Assembly: GCF_937616625.2 (NCBI RefSeq)
Contig: NC_065571.1
Location: forward strand, 28,346,201 to 28,410,200
Length of the DNA stretch: 64,000 nucleotides
Reading direction: 5' to 3'
From: Mercurialis annua
Taxonomy: Eukaryota; Streptophyta; Magnoliopsida; Malpighiales; Euphorbiaceae
Shown here: positions 25,385-40,302 of the stretch, piece by piece
How the letters are laid out: each line of letters opens with the position of its first letter
How positions within the stretch are numbered: position 1 is the stretch's first letter
The notes under the pieces: generated by a model
The model's database searches: none
What the model saw: only the letters and a program-made list of their open reading frames with translations
What the model was told of the DNA's origin: nothing
Program-made: the position numbers and the translations under genes

Positions 25385-28290
25385 TGTCACGATCCAATTT
25401 CATGAATTGTGACCGACGCTAGGGTATGGGTATGGTCATACCAAAACCCGTAGCAAGACTATGGGTATGGTCATACCAAAACCCGTAGCAAGACTTGTGG
25501 AAAACAATTAAACATTTAAACCTGCAGAAAACTGCTCAGGGGCAACCGATACTCCAACCTAAGTCTAGAAATTTATATTACAGTTCTAATATAAATAACT
25601 TAAATATCTGAAATGCTCAAAAGCATGCCTTAAATTTAATAATAAAATATCCAGTGTAAACAAGTCAATAATAAATAATCGATCAATTCGACAATCCCAA
25701 AGTGCCATATCAGATGTAATATATAAACTAGTTCTACTGCGGTCTAAGAGTTTGAAAACAGAACTAGATTAGATAACATAAAACCTCCGAGAAATCAAAA
25801 GAATTGGAGTGAACCAGCTTTCAAATCATAAAATTGGAAAATTTGGGAAAACAACGGGGTCAGATATAATGAGATGAGTTCGCAATACTATTTACATTTA
25901 TTAAGTTTAAAACCCTTAAATCAAAACATTTTATACTAATATAGTATGATTATGGAAAACAATATTGAAATGATCCCAGCGTAAGTATGACATAACATAC
26001 TGATAAACCCAGAGTGGACGGGAACATATCCTCGTCATATACCAGCGTAAGCAAGACATTAGTCTGCCGATCCCAGAGTACTTACCGGTGCATACAGTCT
26101 CGATACAAGCCTATCGAGTAGCTCGTTTCAATCCAGATCCATAATTGATTAAAAACAGTTCAAAAGCATTTATAATACTAAAATAAATTGCGGTACTTAA
26201 TAAAGCGGTAAATAGCATTACAAACTCACTGCTTGCTTATCCACGTGAATCTTGGCAAACAGCTAACCCTGCGTAGACTTCGAAGCACGAGCAGTCGACG
26301 GGTCTAAAACAATATATAAGTTAAAATCCATTCAACCCCTAACTTTTAGAATACTAGACACCACATAGTAATAGCACAATACCGAGTCAAGTATAAACGT
26401 AGCCAGAATAGAATGAACAATTAACCACGTAATGACCCGAGTCAAAATGAACCACATCGAGTAACACAATACTCAAATAAATAAATAAGCCAAGTCTATT
26501 GGGTTTTCCGCTTTAAAATCCGTTCCGAAAAATATTACTTAAATAATAAATATATGATAACTTAAATTCATTTCCTCTAATATTGAGTTAGCCGAGTTAC
26601 CAATAACTACCAAGCTACCTCACATGTCGGGTGACCTAAGTCTAACCCGACCCAAAATATTTTATCAAAATATAAATCGGAGTTTATAATTCCCAAAATC
26701 ACTTTGATAAAATATGTATAACCATATTCAATTATAAACCATAGTTTATAATTATAAATCAATTTTTGATAAAATAATAAATAAATATTTAAAACGGAAC
26801 CCAATAGCTTTAACTTCAAGTAACCCAAGTTACAACCAAAAACTTAATCAAATAAGTTTAAAAAAACGTACAAGGGCTAAATTGTAATTTAGCCAAAATG
26901 ACATATCAAAAAGATATTCAAAATTAAATATAATTACCCGAGTAATTATATTAATTTAGATTATAAAATAGTCATCACTTTCAATTTGTTAATTTATAAT
27001 TCTAACTGAAAACCAAAAGTTAAAAACATAAATTTAATCGCATTGGCATTAAAAGCTAAAATATCAAATAATAATTAATAATAATTATTAATTAAATTTT
27101 AAACAACTCAAATATTATTTTTATGTTTTAAAAATAATATTACTAATTTGATAAATTTTCAAGTTAAAATGAAATCTCAATTCCCATAATATAGTCAAAA
27201 TAAATAATCAAGTCTCAAATAATTTAAATTATAATAAGATTAATTTTAAATCTAAATTTTAAAATAGTAATGCCCAAAGTAAATTTCAAATAATAAATAA
27301 TAATATTATTTAAATTTGCTAATTAATAAGTCGAAATCAATTTCGTAGATTAAAATGGAAATCAATTTAAAACAGTTAATAAATAAGCTTAGAAACTTAT
27401 TTAATTAAGTCACAAGAATTTAGTGATCAAACCATTCTTTTAGCCAAAACAAAATCAAAACAGTCAATCATATACTGACAACACACCATCTTCAACCAAT
27501 ACAATCTCACACAATCAATTGATACCCAACCTGCCAACCATCATCATCAACAGAATCAATTTCATCACAAAAACTTAAAACTCGAATTGCAGAACAAGAC
27601 ATGAACTCAAGCTTAATATATTCAACCTTTAAAGGCATAAAGAAGCTCAAACAAGAATAAATCAGTAAGCATGAAGGTTACCGCAAGAACTTCATTCATT
27701 AACAGCAAGTAACCATGGCAGGATATAAGAACTAAAAAAACAATCGAATCTAAGCCCAAAGTGATACACACAAGATCGATTCGGAAAGTACAAGCTAAGA
27801 GCTAACGATTGACAACCAATAACTCAAGAGATTAAAGCATTAAAAAAGCAGAATCCAAGGCCAAAAAGGGTTGAACCAAATCGGCAGCAACTCAACATGA
27901 CAAACAGAGAACAATAATACATAAAACGAAGAAACGACGGCAGACATAGCGGAATGATTCACGTACCTTTTGACGAGAACGAAGTTGAGAATCGTAGAGG
28001 CGTGAGTCTAGTATCACAGGGGCAAGACGGATCCCAAATTAAAGCTGAAACAAAATAGAACGAATCAAAATACAAAATTGTCGACATAAGGATATCAAAA
28101 CAGAGAATACCATAAATCGCTAAGGCGCCGACAATCAAAATGAGAAAGATAACGTACCAAAATCGATTCCAAAATATAGAAAATGAAGAGGGACGAGTCA
28201 GCTATCAATGGAAAGAATCAGAACCCAATTTGGATCTAAAACGACGAAGAACGAGTCAAGCAAACAAAGTGTCAATTTAAGAACAAACTG
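25385..28290 (-). mobile_element. 5' LTR, type I, minus strand, 5' end truncated (copy B)
   Basis: The LTR 3' end is intact: on the minus strand it reads CGTGACA, followed by AACT and the PBS. The LTR extends 2906 bp and then breaks into satellite at the same base as the copy at 1-2043. Long LTRs with this kind of PBS and the wider sequence style suggest a Ty3/Gypsy element, but without protein sequence the lineage is inferred. A direct repeat of 35 bp lies at 25425-25494. No gag-pol is attached, so this is a relic carried by a segmental duplication. Confidence 0.88.
25425..25494. repeat. 35-bp tandem duplication inside LTR
   Basis: Two exact 35-bp copies (tatgggtatggtcatacc followed by aaaacccgtagcaagac) lie head to tail at 25425-25459 and 25460-25494. 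The type II LTRs at 48460 and 54415 have a single, diverged version here, so the duplication is specific to type I or to this copy. Confidence 0.95.
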
Positions 28291-30001
28291 AAATTTTTTT
28301 CGTAACGTTTGTAAACGTTTCGCTTAAATTGCTAAAAAGGTGAAACGTTTGGATTTGTTTCGTACCGTTTGTAAACGTTTGGCTTAAATCGCTAAAAAGG
28401 TGGAACGCTTGAATTTTTTTCGTAACGTTTGTAAAGGTTTGGCTTAAATCGCTAAAATAGGGAAACGTTTGGATTTGTTGCGTAACATTTATAAACGTTT
28501 GGCTTAAATCGCTAAAAAGGTGAAACATTTGGATTTCTTTCGTAATGTTTGTAAACGTTTGGGTTAAATTGCTCAAAAGGGGAAACATTTGGATTTTTTT
28601 CGTAACGTTTGTAGACGTTTGCCTTAAATCGCTAAAAGGTGAAACGTTTGGATTTGTTTTGTAATGTTTGTAAACGTTTGAATTTGTTTTGTAATGTTTG
28701 GCTTAATTGCTAAAGGTGAAACATTTGGATTTGTTTCGTAACGTTTGGCTTAAATTGCTAAAAAGGTGAAACGTTTGGCTTAAATTGCTAAAAAGGTGAA
28801 ACGTTTGGCTTAAATTGCTAACGTTTGTACACGTTTGGCTTCAAATGATAGAAAGGGGAAACATTTGGATTTGTTTCGTAAAGTTTGCAAACGTTTGGCT
28901 TAAATTGCTAAATAGGTGAAACACTTGGATTTGTTTCATAACATTTGTAAACATTTGGCTTAAATCATTAAAAAAAGGGATTTGTTTCGTTACGTTTCAA
29001 GCGTTAGGTTTTGTTTCGTAACATTTGTAAACGTTTGGCTTAAATTGTTAAAAAGGTAAAACGGTTGGATTTGTTTCCTAAAGTTTGTAAACATTTGGCT
29101 TAAATTGCTAAAAAGGTGAAACGTTTAGATTTGTTTTGTAACGTTTGTAAACATTTGGCTTAAATTGCTAAAAAGGTGAAACGTTTGGATTTGTTTTGTA
29201 ACATTTGTAAACATTTGGCTTAAATTACTAAAAAGGGTAAATGTTTGGATTTGTTTCGTAATGTTTGTAAACGTTTAGCTCAACTAGCTAAAAAGGTGAA
29301 ACGTTTTGTTTTTTTTTCATAACGTTTGTAAACGTTTGGCTTTAATCAATAAAAAAGGTGAAACGTTTGGATTTGTTTCGTAATGTTTGTAAATGTTTGG
29401 CTTAAATTGCTAAAAAGATGAAACGCTTGGATTTGTTGTGTAACGTTTGTAAACGTTTGGCCTAAACTGCTAAAAAACGTTACAAGTTTGGATTTGTTTC
29501 ATAACGTTTTAAACGTTAGGTTTTGTTTCGTAGCGTTTGTAAGCATTCGGCTTAAATTGGTAAAGAGGTAAAACGCTTGGATTTGTTTCATAACGTTTAT
29601 TAACGTTTGGCTTAAATTTCTAAAAAGGTGAAACGTTTGGATATGTTTCGTAACGTTTGTAAACGTTTGGCTTAAATTGCTAAAAAGGTGAAAAGTTTGG
29701 ATTTGTTTTGCAACGTTTTAAGCCTTTGGTTTTGTTTTGTAACGTGTGTAAACGTTTGGCTTAAATCGCTAACGAAACGTTTGGATTTGTTTCGTAACAT
29801 TTGTATACATTTGGCTTAAATCGCTAAAAAGGTGAAATATTTGGATTTGCTTCGTAATGTTTATAAACGTTTGGCTTAAATCGCTTAAAAGAGGAAATGT
29901 TTGGTTTTGTTTCGTAACGTTTGTAAACATTTGGCTTAAATTTCTAAAAACGGGAAACGTTTGGTTTTGTTTCGTAACGTTTGTAAATGTTTGGCATAAA
30001 C
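28291..30001 (+). repeat. 60-bp satellite, forward block B1
   Basis: This block is collinear with 2044-3754 at offset about 26,247, including the partial monomers. Small differences include a monomer shortened near 28815. It follows the LTR break directly and ends at a flip at about 30001. Confidence 0.93.
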
Positions 30002-32650
30002 TTTTAGCGATTTAGGCCAAACATTTAAATCGTTTCCCCTTTTTAGCAATTTAAGCCAAACGTTTACCAACGTTATGAAACAAATCCAAACGTTTCACAT
30101 TTTTAGCGATTTAAGCAAAACTTTTACATACGCTTGGATTTAATACGTTTGAAACGCTTGGATTTTTTTGTAACGTTTGTAAACATTTGTCTTCAATCGC
30201 TTAAAAGGTGAAACGTTTGGATTTGATTCATAACCTTTGTAAACGTTCGGCTTAAATTGCTAAAAATATGAAAACGCTTGGAATTGTTTCGTAGCATTTG
30301 TAAAAGTTTGTCTTAAATCGGTAAAAAGGTGAAATGTTTGGATTTGTTTCGTAACGTTTGTAAATGATTGGCTTAAATCGCTAAAAAGGTGAAACGTTTG
30401 GATTTGTTTCGTAACGTTTGTAAACGTTTGGCTCCAATCCCTAAAAAGTTTAAACGTTTGGATTTGTTTCGTAACGTTTGTAAACGTTCGGCTTAAACTA
30501 CTAAAAAGGTGAAACGCTTGGACTTGTTTCAAATCGTTTGTAAACGTTTTGGCTTAAATTGCTAAAAAGGTGAAATACTTGGATTTGTTTCGTAACGTTT
30601 GTAAACGTTCGGCTTTTATCGTTACTAAACAAATCCAAACGTTTCACCTTTTTAGCGATTTTAGCCAAACAGTTAAAACGTTACGAAACAAATCCAAACG
30701 TTTCACCTTTTTAGCGGTTTAAGCCAAACATTTACAAACGTTACAAAACAAATCTAAATGTTTCACCTTTATAGCAATTTAATCCAAACGTTTACAAACG
30801 TTACGAAACAAAACCAACCGTTTCACCTTTGTAGAGATTTAAGCCACGTTTAGAGACGTTATAAAACAAAACCAAACGTTTCACATTTTATGCTATTTAA
30901 GCCGAACGTTTACAAATGTTACGAAACAAAACTAAACGTTTCACCTTTTTAGCGTTTGAAGCCGAACGATTACAAACGTTATAAAACAAATCCAAACGTT
31001 TCCTTTTTTCAATAATTTAAACCAAACCTTTACAAACGTATCGAAACAAATCCAAACGTTTCCCCTTTTTAGCAATTTAAGCCAAACGTTTACAAACGTT
31101 ACGAAACAAATCAAAACGTTTGAGTAATTTTACAAACGTTACGAAACAAAACCAAAAGTTTTACCTTTTTACCGATTTAAACCAAACGTTTTACAAACGT
31201 TAGAAAACAAATTCAAATGGTTCCCCTTTTTAGCGATATAAGCCAAACGTTTACAAACGTTACGAAAGAAATCCAAACGTTTCCCCTTTTTAGCGATTTA
31301 AGGCAAACATTACAAACATTTCGAAACAAATCAAAAAGTTTCACCTTTTTAGCTATTTATGCCAAACGTTTACAAACGTTACAAAACAAATCCAAACTTT
31401 CCACCTTTTTAGTGATTTAAGCCAAACGTTTACAAACGTTATGGAACAAATCCAAACGTTTCACCTTTCGAGCGATTTAAGCCGAACATTTACATACATT
31501 ACGAAACAAAGCCAAACATTTCCCTATTTCAGCGTTATAAGCCAAACGTTTACAAACGTTACGAAACAAATCCAAACCTTTCCCCTTTTTAGCGATTTAA
31601 GCAAAACGTTTACCAACGTTACGAAACAAATCCAAACGTTTCACCTTTTTAGCGATTTAAGCCAAACGTTTACAAATGTGACGAAACAAATCCAAGTGTT
31701 TCACCTCTATTGAGATTTATGCCAAACGTTTACAAACGTTACGAAACAAATCCAAACGTTTTCCCATTTTAGCAATTTAAGCCAATCATTTAAAACGTTA
31801 CGAAACAAATCCAAACGTTTCATAGCGTTTGCAAAGGTTATGAAACAAAACCAAACGTTTGGCTTAAATCGCTAAAAAGGTGAAATATTTGGATTTGATT
31901 CATAACGTTTGTAAACGTTCGGCTTAAATTGCTAAAAATATGAAAACGCTTGGATTTGTTTCGTAGCATTTGTAAACGTTTGTCTTAAATCGGTAAAAAG
32001 GTGAAATGTTTGGATTTATTTCGTAACGTTTGTAAATGTTTGGCTTAAATCGCTAAAAAGGGGAAACGTTTGGATTTGTTTCGTAACGTTTGTTAACGTT
32101 TGGCTCCAATCCCTAAAAAGTTTAAACGTTTGGATTTGTTTCGTAGCGTTTGTAAACGTTCGGCTTAAACTACTAAAAAGGTGAAACGCTTGGACTTGTT
32201 TCAAATCGTTTGTCAACGTTTTGGCTTAAATTGCTAAAAAGGTGAAATACTTGGATTTGTTTCGTAACGTTTGTAAACGTTCGGCTTTTATCGTTACTAA
32301 AAAAATCCAAATGTTTCCCCTTTTTAGCGATTTAAGCCAAACAGTTAAAACGTTATGAAACAAATCCAAACGTTTCACCTTTTTAGCGGTTTAAGCCAAA
32401 CATTTACAAACGTTACGAAACAAATCCAAATGTTTCACCTTTATAGCAATTTAATCCAAACGTTTACAAATGTTACGAAACAAATCCAAGCGTTTCACCT
32501 TTATTGAGATTTAAGACAAACGTTTTCAAACGTAACGAAACAAATCCAAACGTTTTCCCATTTTAGCGATTTAAGCCAATCATTTAAGACCTTACGAAAC
32601 AAATCCAAACGTTTCCTAGCGTTTACAAAGGTTATGAAACAAAACCAAAT
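30002..32650. repeat. Satellite HOR region of array B (single full unit)
   Basis: A short reverse run (30002 to about 30135) and a forward run (to 30609) match 3755-4361. One HOR unit of 1672 bp lies at 30610-32281, with its switch at CCAAACGTTTGG 31851-31862. Reverse satellite then runs to about 32650, matching the end of A near 19410-19587. Array A has about eight units in this interval and array B has one, so copy number changed after the segmental duplication. Confidence 0.88.
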
Positions 32651-35600
32651 GTTTGGCTTAAATCGCTAAAAAGGTGAAACATTTGGATTTGTTTCGTAAC
32701 ATTTGTAAACGTTCGGAATAAATCGCGAAAAAGGTGAAACGTTTGGAATTGTTTCGTAACGTTTGTAAACGTTTGGCTTAAATTTCTAAAAAAGGGAAAC
32801 GTTTGGATTTGTTTCATACCGTTTGTAAACGTTTGGCATAAATCACTAAAAAGGTGAAACGTTTGGATTTGTTTCGTACCGCCTGTAAATGTTTGGCTTA
32901 CGTTTGTAAACGTTTCGCTTAAATTGCTAAAAAGGTGAAACGTTATGCTTAAATCGCTAAAAAGGTGAAACGTCTGAATTTGTTCCATAACGTTTGTAAA
33001 CGTTTGGCTTGAATCACTAAAAAAATCCAAACGTTTGGTTTTGTTCCATAACTTTTGTAAACGTTTTCCTTCAATCGGTAAAGAGGTGAAACGTTTGGAT
33101 CTGTTTCGTAACGTTTGTAAAGGTTTTGGCTTAAATCGCTAAAAAGGTGACATGTTTGGATTTGTTTCGTAACCTTTGTAAACGTTTGGCTTAAATCTCT
33201 AAAAAAGTGAAACGTTTGGATTTGTATCGTAAAGTTTGTAAATTTTTGTCTTAAATCGCTAAAAAGGTGAAACATTTGGATTTGTTTTGTAACGTTTGGC
33301 TTATATCGCTAAAAGGTGTAACATTTGATTTTGTGTCGAAACGTTTGGTTTTGTTTACTAATGTTTGTAAACGTTTGGCTTAAATCGCTAAGAAGGAGAA
33401 ACGTTTGGAACTGTTTCGTAACGTTTGTAAACGTTTAGCTTAAATTGCTAAAAAGGTGAAACGTTTGGATTTGTTTCGTAACGTTTATAGACGTTTGACT
33501 TAAATAGCTAAAAAGGTGAAACTTTTGGATTTGTTTCGTAACATTTGTAAACGTTTGGCTTAAATCGCTAAAATGCTGGAACGTTTGGATTTGTTTCGTA
33601 ACGTTTGTAAACGTTTGCCTTAAATCACTAAGAAGGCGAAACGTTTTGATTTGTTTTGTAACTTTTGTAAACGTTTGGCTTAAATTGCTAAAAAGGTGAA
33701 ACGTTTTGTTTTTTTTCATAACGTTTGTAAACGTTTGGCTTCAATCAATAAAAAAGGTGAAAAGTTTGGATTTGTTTCCTAACATTTGTAAACATTTGGC
33801 TTAAATTGCTAAAAAGGTGAAACACTTGTATTTGTTTTGTAACGTTTGTAAACGTTTGACTTAAATTGCTAAAAAGGCGAAACATTTGGATTTGTTTTAT
33901 ATTGTTTGTAAACGTTTGGCTTAAATTGCTAAAACGGTGAAACGTTTGGATTTGCTTCGTAATGTTTGTAAACGTTTGGCTTAAATTGCTAAAAAGGTGA
34001 AACGTTTTGTTTTTTGTTTTTCATAATGTTTGTAAACGTTTGGCTTCAATCAATAATAAAGGTGCAACGTTTGGATTTGTTTTGTAATGTTTGGAAACGT
34101 TTGGCTTAAATTGCTAAAAAGGTGAAACGCTTGGATTTATTTCGTAACGTTTGTAAACGTTTGGTTTAAATCGTAAAAAACGTGAAACGTTTCGATTTGT
34201 TTCATAACGTTTTAAACGTTAGGTTTTGTTTCATAGCGTTTGTAAATATTCAGCTTAAATTGCTAAAAAGGTCAAATGCTTGGATTTGTTTTGTAACGTT
34301 TATTAATGATTGGCTTAAATTGCTAAAAAGGTGAAACGCTTGGATTTCTTTCGTAACGTTTGTAAACGTTTGGCTTAAATTGCTAAAAAGGTGAAACATT
34401 AAGATTTGTTTTGTAACGTTTTAAGCCTTTTGTTTTGTTTCGTAACGTTTGTAAACGTTTGGCTTAAATCTATAAAAGGTAAAATGTTTGATTTTGTTTC
34501 ATAACGTTTGTAAACGTTTGGTTTTGTTTTGTAACGTCTGTAAATGTGGCTTAAATCGCTAAAAAGATGAAACGTTTGGATTTGTTTCGTAACATTTGTA
34601 AACATTTGGCTTAAATCGCTAAAAAGGTTAAACATTTGGATTTGTTTCGTAATGTTTATAAACGCTTGACTTAAATCATTAAAAAGGGAAACGTTTGGTT
34701 TTGTTTCGTAAAGTTTGCAAAAATTTGGCTTAAATTTCTAAAAAGGGGAAACGTTAGGTTTTGTTTTGTAACGTTTGTAAACGTTTCGCTTAAATTTTTA
34801 GCGATTTAGGCCAAACATTTAAAACGTTTCCCCTTTTTAGCGATTTAATCCAAACGTTTACCAACGTTATGAAACAAATCAAAACGTTTCATATTATTAG
34901 CGATTTAAACCAAACGTTTACAAATGTTATGCAACCAATCCAAATGTTTCACCTTTTTAGCGATTTAAGCCAAATGTTTGTAAATGTTACGAAACAAATC
35001 CAAACGTTTCACCTTTTTGCGATTTAAGCCAAACATTTACAGACGTAACAAAACAAAACCAAACGTTTACAAATTATGAAACAAAACCAAATGTTTCACC
35101 TTTTTATCGATTTAAGACAAACGTTTACAAACGTTACGAAACAAAACCAAAGGCTTAAAACGTTACAAAATAAATCCAAACGTTTCACCTTTTTAGCAAT
35201 TTAAGCAAAACGTTTACAAACGTTACGAAACAAATCCAAACGTTTCACCTTTTTAGTGATTGAAGCCAAGCGTTTGACCTTTTTAGAAATTTAAGCCGGA
35301 CATTAATAAACGTTACGAAATAAATCCAAACGTTTCATTTTTTTAGCAATTTAAGCCAAACATTAATAAACGTTACGAAACAAATCCAAGCGTTTGACCT
35401 TTTTAGAAATTTAAGCCGAACGTTTGGCTTAAATTGCTAAAAAGGTGAAACGTTTTAAGCCTTTGGTTTTATTTTGTAACGTGTGTAAACGTTTGTCTTA
35501 AATCGCTAAAAAGGGGAAACGTTTGGATTTGTTTCGTAACATTTGTAAACATTTGGCTTAAATCGCTAAAAAGATGAAACATTTGAATTTGCTTCGTAAT

Positions 35601-35744
35601 GTTTATAAACATTTGGCTTAAATCGCTAAAAAGGGGAAATGTTTGGTTTTGTTTCGTAACGTTTGTAAACGTTTGGCTTAAATTTCTAAAAAGGGGAAAC
35701 GTTTGGTTTTGTTTCTTAACTTTTGTAAACGTTTGGCTTACATT
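32651..35744. repeat. Satellite, block B2
   Basis: Orientation is forward to about 34797, reverse to about 35425 and forward to 35744, collinear with 19588-22690 (offset about 13,055). It is a diverged monomer array with no gene content. Confidence 0.9.
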
Positions 35745-38700
35745 TTTAGCGATTTAAGCCAAACATTTAAAACATTTCCCCTTTTTAGCGATTTAAGCCA
35801 AACGTTTACCAACGTTATGAAACAAATCCAAACGTTTCACATTTTTAGCAATTTAAGCAAAACATTTACATACGCTTGGATTTAATACGTTTGAAACGCT
35901 TGGATTGTTTTCGTAAAGTTTTTAAATGTTTGTCTTCAATCGCTAAAAAGGTGAAACGTTTTGATTTTATTCATAACGTTTGTAAACGTTCGGCTTAAAT
36001 TGCTAAAAAGATGAAAACGATTGGATTTGTTTCGTAACGTTTGTAAACGTTTTTCTTAAATCGCTAAAAAGGTGAAACGTTTGGATTTTTTTCGTAACGT
36101 TTGTAAATGTCTGGCATAAATCGCTAAAAAGGTGCAACTTTTGGATTTTTTCCGTAACGTTTGTAAACGTTTGGCTCCAATCCCTATAAAGTTTAAACGT
36201 TTGGATTTCTTTCGTAACGTTTGTTAATGTTCGGCTTAAACTACTAAAAAGGTGAAACGCTTGGACTTGTTTCAAATCGTTTGTAAACGTTTTGATTTAA
36301 ATTGCTAAAAAGGTGAAATACTTGGATTTGTTTCGTATCATTTGTAAACGTTCGACTTTTATCGTTACTAAACAAATCCAAATGTTTCACCTTTTTAGCG
36401 TTTTAAGCTAAACGTTTAAAACGTTACGAAACAAAATCCAAACATTTCAACTTTTTAGTGATTGAAGCCGAACGATTACAAACGTTATAAAACAAATCCA
36501 AACATTTCCTTTTTAAAACGATTTAAGCCAAACGTTTACAAACATTTCGAAACAAATCCAAACGTTTCAACTTTTTAGCAATTAAAGCCAAACGTTTACA
36601 AACGTTATGAAAGAAATCCAAACGTTTGATTAATTTTACAAACGTTACAAAACAAAACCAAACGTTTCACCTTTTTAGCGATTTAAACCAAACGTTTTAC
36701 AAACGTTAGAAAACAAATCCAAACGTTTCCCCTTTTTAGCGATTTAAGCCAAATGTTTACAAACGTTATGAAAGAAATCCAAACGTTTCACCTTTTTAGC
36801 GATTTAAGGCAAACATTTACAAAGGTTTCGAAACAAATCCAAATGTTTCACCTTTTTAGCTATTTAGGCCAAACGTTTACAAACGTTACGAAACAAATCC
36901 AAACATTCCACCTTTTTAGCGATTTAAGCAAAACTATTACAAACGTTACGGGACAAATCCAAACATTTCACCTTTTTAGCGATTTAAGCCGAACGTTTAC
37001 AAACGTTACGAAACAAAAGCAAACATTTCCCTATTTCAACGATATAAGCCAAACGTTTACAAACGTTACGAAACAAATCAAAATGTTTCCCCTTTTTAGC
37101 GATTTAAGCGAAACGTTTACAAACGTTATAAAACAAATCTAAATGTTTCCCCTTTTTAGCGATTTAAGCCAAACGTTTAAAAACGTTACGAAACAAATCC
37201 AAGAGTTTCACCTTCATTGATATTTAAGCAAAACGTTTACAAACGTTACGGAACAAATCCAAACGTTTTCCCATTTTAGCGATTTAAGTCAATCATTTAA
37301 AACGCTATGAAACAAATCCAAACGTTTCGTAGCGTTTATAAAGGTTATGAAACAAAACCAAACGTTTGGCTTAAATCACTAAAAAGGTTAAACATTTGCA
37401 TTTGTTTCGTAACGTTTGTAAACGTTCGGAATCAATCGTCAAAAAGGTGAAACGTTTGGAATTGTTTCGTAACGTTTGTAAACGTTTGGCTTAAATTGCT
37501 AAAAAGGGGAAACGTTTGGATTTGTTTCGTACCATTTGTAAACGTTTTGCTTAAATCTCTAAAAAGGTGAAACGTTTGGATTTGTTTCGTAACGCTTGTA
37601 AATGTTTGGCTTATGTTTGTAAACGTTTGACTTAAATTGCTAAAATGGTGAAACGTTTGGCTTAAATCGCTAAAAAGGTTAAACGTCCGGATTTGTTCCA
37701 TAATGTTTGTAAACGTTTGGCTTGAATCACTAAAAAAATCCAAACGTTTGGTTTTGTTCCATAATGTTTGTAAACGTTTGGCTTCAATCGGTAAAGAGGT
37801 GAAGCGTTTGGATTTGTTTCGTAACGTTTGTAAAGGTTTTGGCTTAAATCGCTAAAAAGGTGACATGTTTGGATTTGTTTTGTAACCTTTGTAAATGTTT
37901 GGCATAAATAGCTGAAAAAGTGAAACGTTTGGATTTGTATCGTAAAGTTTGTAAACGTTTGTCTTAAATCGCTAAAAAGGTGAAACATTTGGATTTGTTT
38001 TGTAACGTTTGGAAATGTTTGGCTTATATCGCTAAAAAGGTGAAACGTTTGGTTTGGTTTCGAAACGTTTGGATTTGTTTACTAACGTTTGTAAATGTTT
38101 GGCTTAAATCGCCAAGAAGGAGAAACGTTTGGATTTGTTTCGTAATATTTGTAAACGTCTGGCTTAAATTGCTAAAAAGGTGAAATGTTTCGATTTCTTT
38201 CGTAACGTTTTTAAACGTTTGGCTTAAATCGCTAAAAAGGTGAAACGTTTGGATTTGATTCGTAACGTTTGTAAACGTTTGTCTTAAATCGCTAAAATTG
38301 TGAAACGTTTGGATTTGTTTCGTAACGTTTGTAAACGTTTGGCTTAAATCCCTAAGAAAGTGAAACATTTTGATTTGTTTTATAACGTTTGTAAACGTTT
38401 GGCTTAAATTTCTATAAAGGTGAAACTTTTGGATTTGTTTTGTAACATTTGTAAACGTTTGGCTTAAATTGCTAAAAAGTTGAAACGTTTGGATTTGTTT
38501 CGTAATGTTTGTAAACGTTTGGCTTAAATTGCTAAAAAGGTGAAACGTTTTATTTTTTTCATAACGTTTGTAAACGTTTTGCTTAAATCAATAAAAAAGG
38601 TTGAAACGCTTGGATTTGTTTCCTAATGTTTGTAAACATTTGGCTTAAATTGCTAAAAAGGTGAAACGTTTGTATTTGTTTTGTAACGTTTGTAAAAGTT

Positions 38701-39969
38701 TGGCTTAAATTGCTAAAAAGGCGAAATATTTGGATTTGTTTTGTAACGTTTGTAAACGTTTGGCTTAAATTGCTAAAAAGGTGAAACGTTTGGATTTGTT
38801 TCATAATATTTGTAAACATTTGGCTTAAATTTCTAAAAAGGTGAAACGTTTTTTTGTCATAACGTTTGTAAACATTTGGCTTCAATCAATAAAAAAGGTA
38901 AAACGTTTGGATTTGTTTCGTACTGTTTGGAAACGTTTGACTTAAATTGCTAATAAGGTGAAACGCTTGGATTTGTTTCATAACGTTTGTAAACATTGGT
39001 TTAAATCGCTAAAAAACGTGAAATGTTTGGATTTGTTTCATAACGTTTTAAACGTTAGGTTTTGTTTCGTAGCGTTTGGAAACGTTCAGCTTAAATTGCT
39101 AAAAAGGTGAAACGCTTGGATTTGTTTCGTAACGTTTATTAATGTTTGGCTTAAATTGCTAAACAAGTGAAACGTTTGGCTTAAATTGCTAAAAAAGTGA
39201 AATGCTTGGATTTGTTTTGTAAAGTTTTAAGCCTTTGGTTTTGTTTCGGAACGTGTGTAAACGTTTGGCTTAATTCGATAAAAAGGTGAAACATTTGGTT
39301 TTGTTTCATAACGTTTGTAACCGTTTGGTTTTGTTTTGTAACGTCTGTAAACGTTTGGCTTAAATCGCTAAAAAGGTGAAACGTTTGGATTTATTTCGTA
39401 ACATTTGTAAACATTTGGCTTAAATAAAATGGTGAAACATTTGGATTTGTTTCGTAATGTTTATAAACGTTTGGCTTAAATCGCTAAAAAGGGGAAACAT
39501 TTTGTTTTGTTTCGTAACGTTTCTAAACGTTTGGCTTAAATTTATAAAAAGGCGAAACGTTTGGTTTTGTTTCGTAATGTTTGTAAACGTTTGGCTTACA
39601 TTTTTAGCGATTTAGGCCTAACGTTTAAAATGTTTCCCCTTTTTAGCGATTTAAGCCAAACGTGTACCAACGTTATGAAACAAATCCAAACGTTTCACAT
39701 TTTTTGCGATTTAAATCAAACGTTTACAAACGTTACGCATCAAAACCAAACGTTTAAAACGTTACGAAACAAATCCAAACGTTTTACAATTTTAGCGATT
39801 TAAGCCAAATGTTTACAAACGATACGAAACAAAACAAAATGTTTCACCTTTTTAGAGATTGAAGCCAAACGCTTGGATTTAAAATGTTTGAAACGCTTGG
39901 ATTTTTTTCATAACGTTTATAAACATTTGTCTTCAATCGCTAAAAAGATGAAACGTTTGGATTTGATTC
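35745..39969. repeat. Satellite, block B3, mostly absent from array A
   Basis: Orientation runs are reverse to about 35870, forward to 36353, reverse to 37357, forward to about 39603, reverse to about 39870, then forward to the insertion. The HOR marker (here cgacttttatc) recurs at 36353, and a switch sits on CCAAACGTTTGG at 37358-37369. About 3.9 kb of this (about 35725-39630) has no counterpart in A, where the 20-bp scar at 22691 is found instead. The block repeats the general plan of 3755-21750, so it is an older module of the same type. Confidence 0.87.
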
Positions 39970-40302
39970 TGTTGGTACAAAATTGAATTTGAAAAGATAA
40001 GGAAAAGAAAAGTGCTAATGAGAATAAAGAGAGCATCGTGGAATCCCACATTGCTTAGGAGAGCTCATTTAATTGAGTTTATAAGTGTGTTCTCACACAC
40101 TTGGGTTTGGGCCCCAAGGGGTACCCAATTTTGTGGATGGGCTAGGAGTTACATCCTACACAATTTACCACACACGCGCTTGCCGTCCGTCCGTCGGCCG
40201 GCTGGTCTGGTCAGGTTTGTTTCGGTTTTAGCACTTAATAATCTTTTTATTTCTGAAATCTTTTTGTAACGTTTTATATTTAGAATAAAACACAATCCCT
40301 GA
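39970..40302 (+). mobile_element. LTR-like insertion in satellite (copy B)
   Basis: This is the second copy of the 333-bp insertion at 23044, at the same monomer position and with the same flanks. By eye it differs at only a few bases (for example g/a near 40036, g/t near 40083, and an extra c in the tail cacaatccct). It moved as part of the duplicated block, not by a second transposition. Confidence 0.6.
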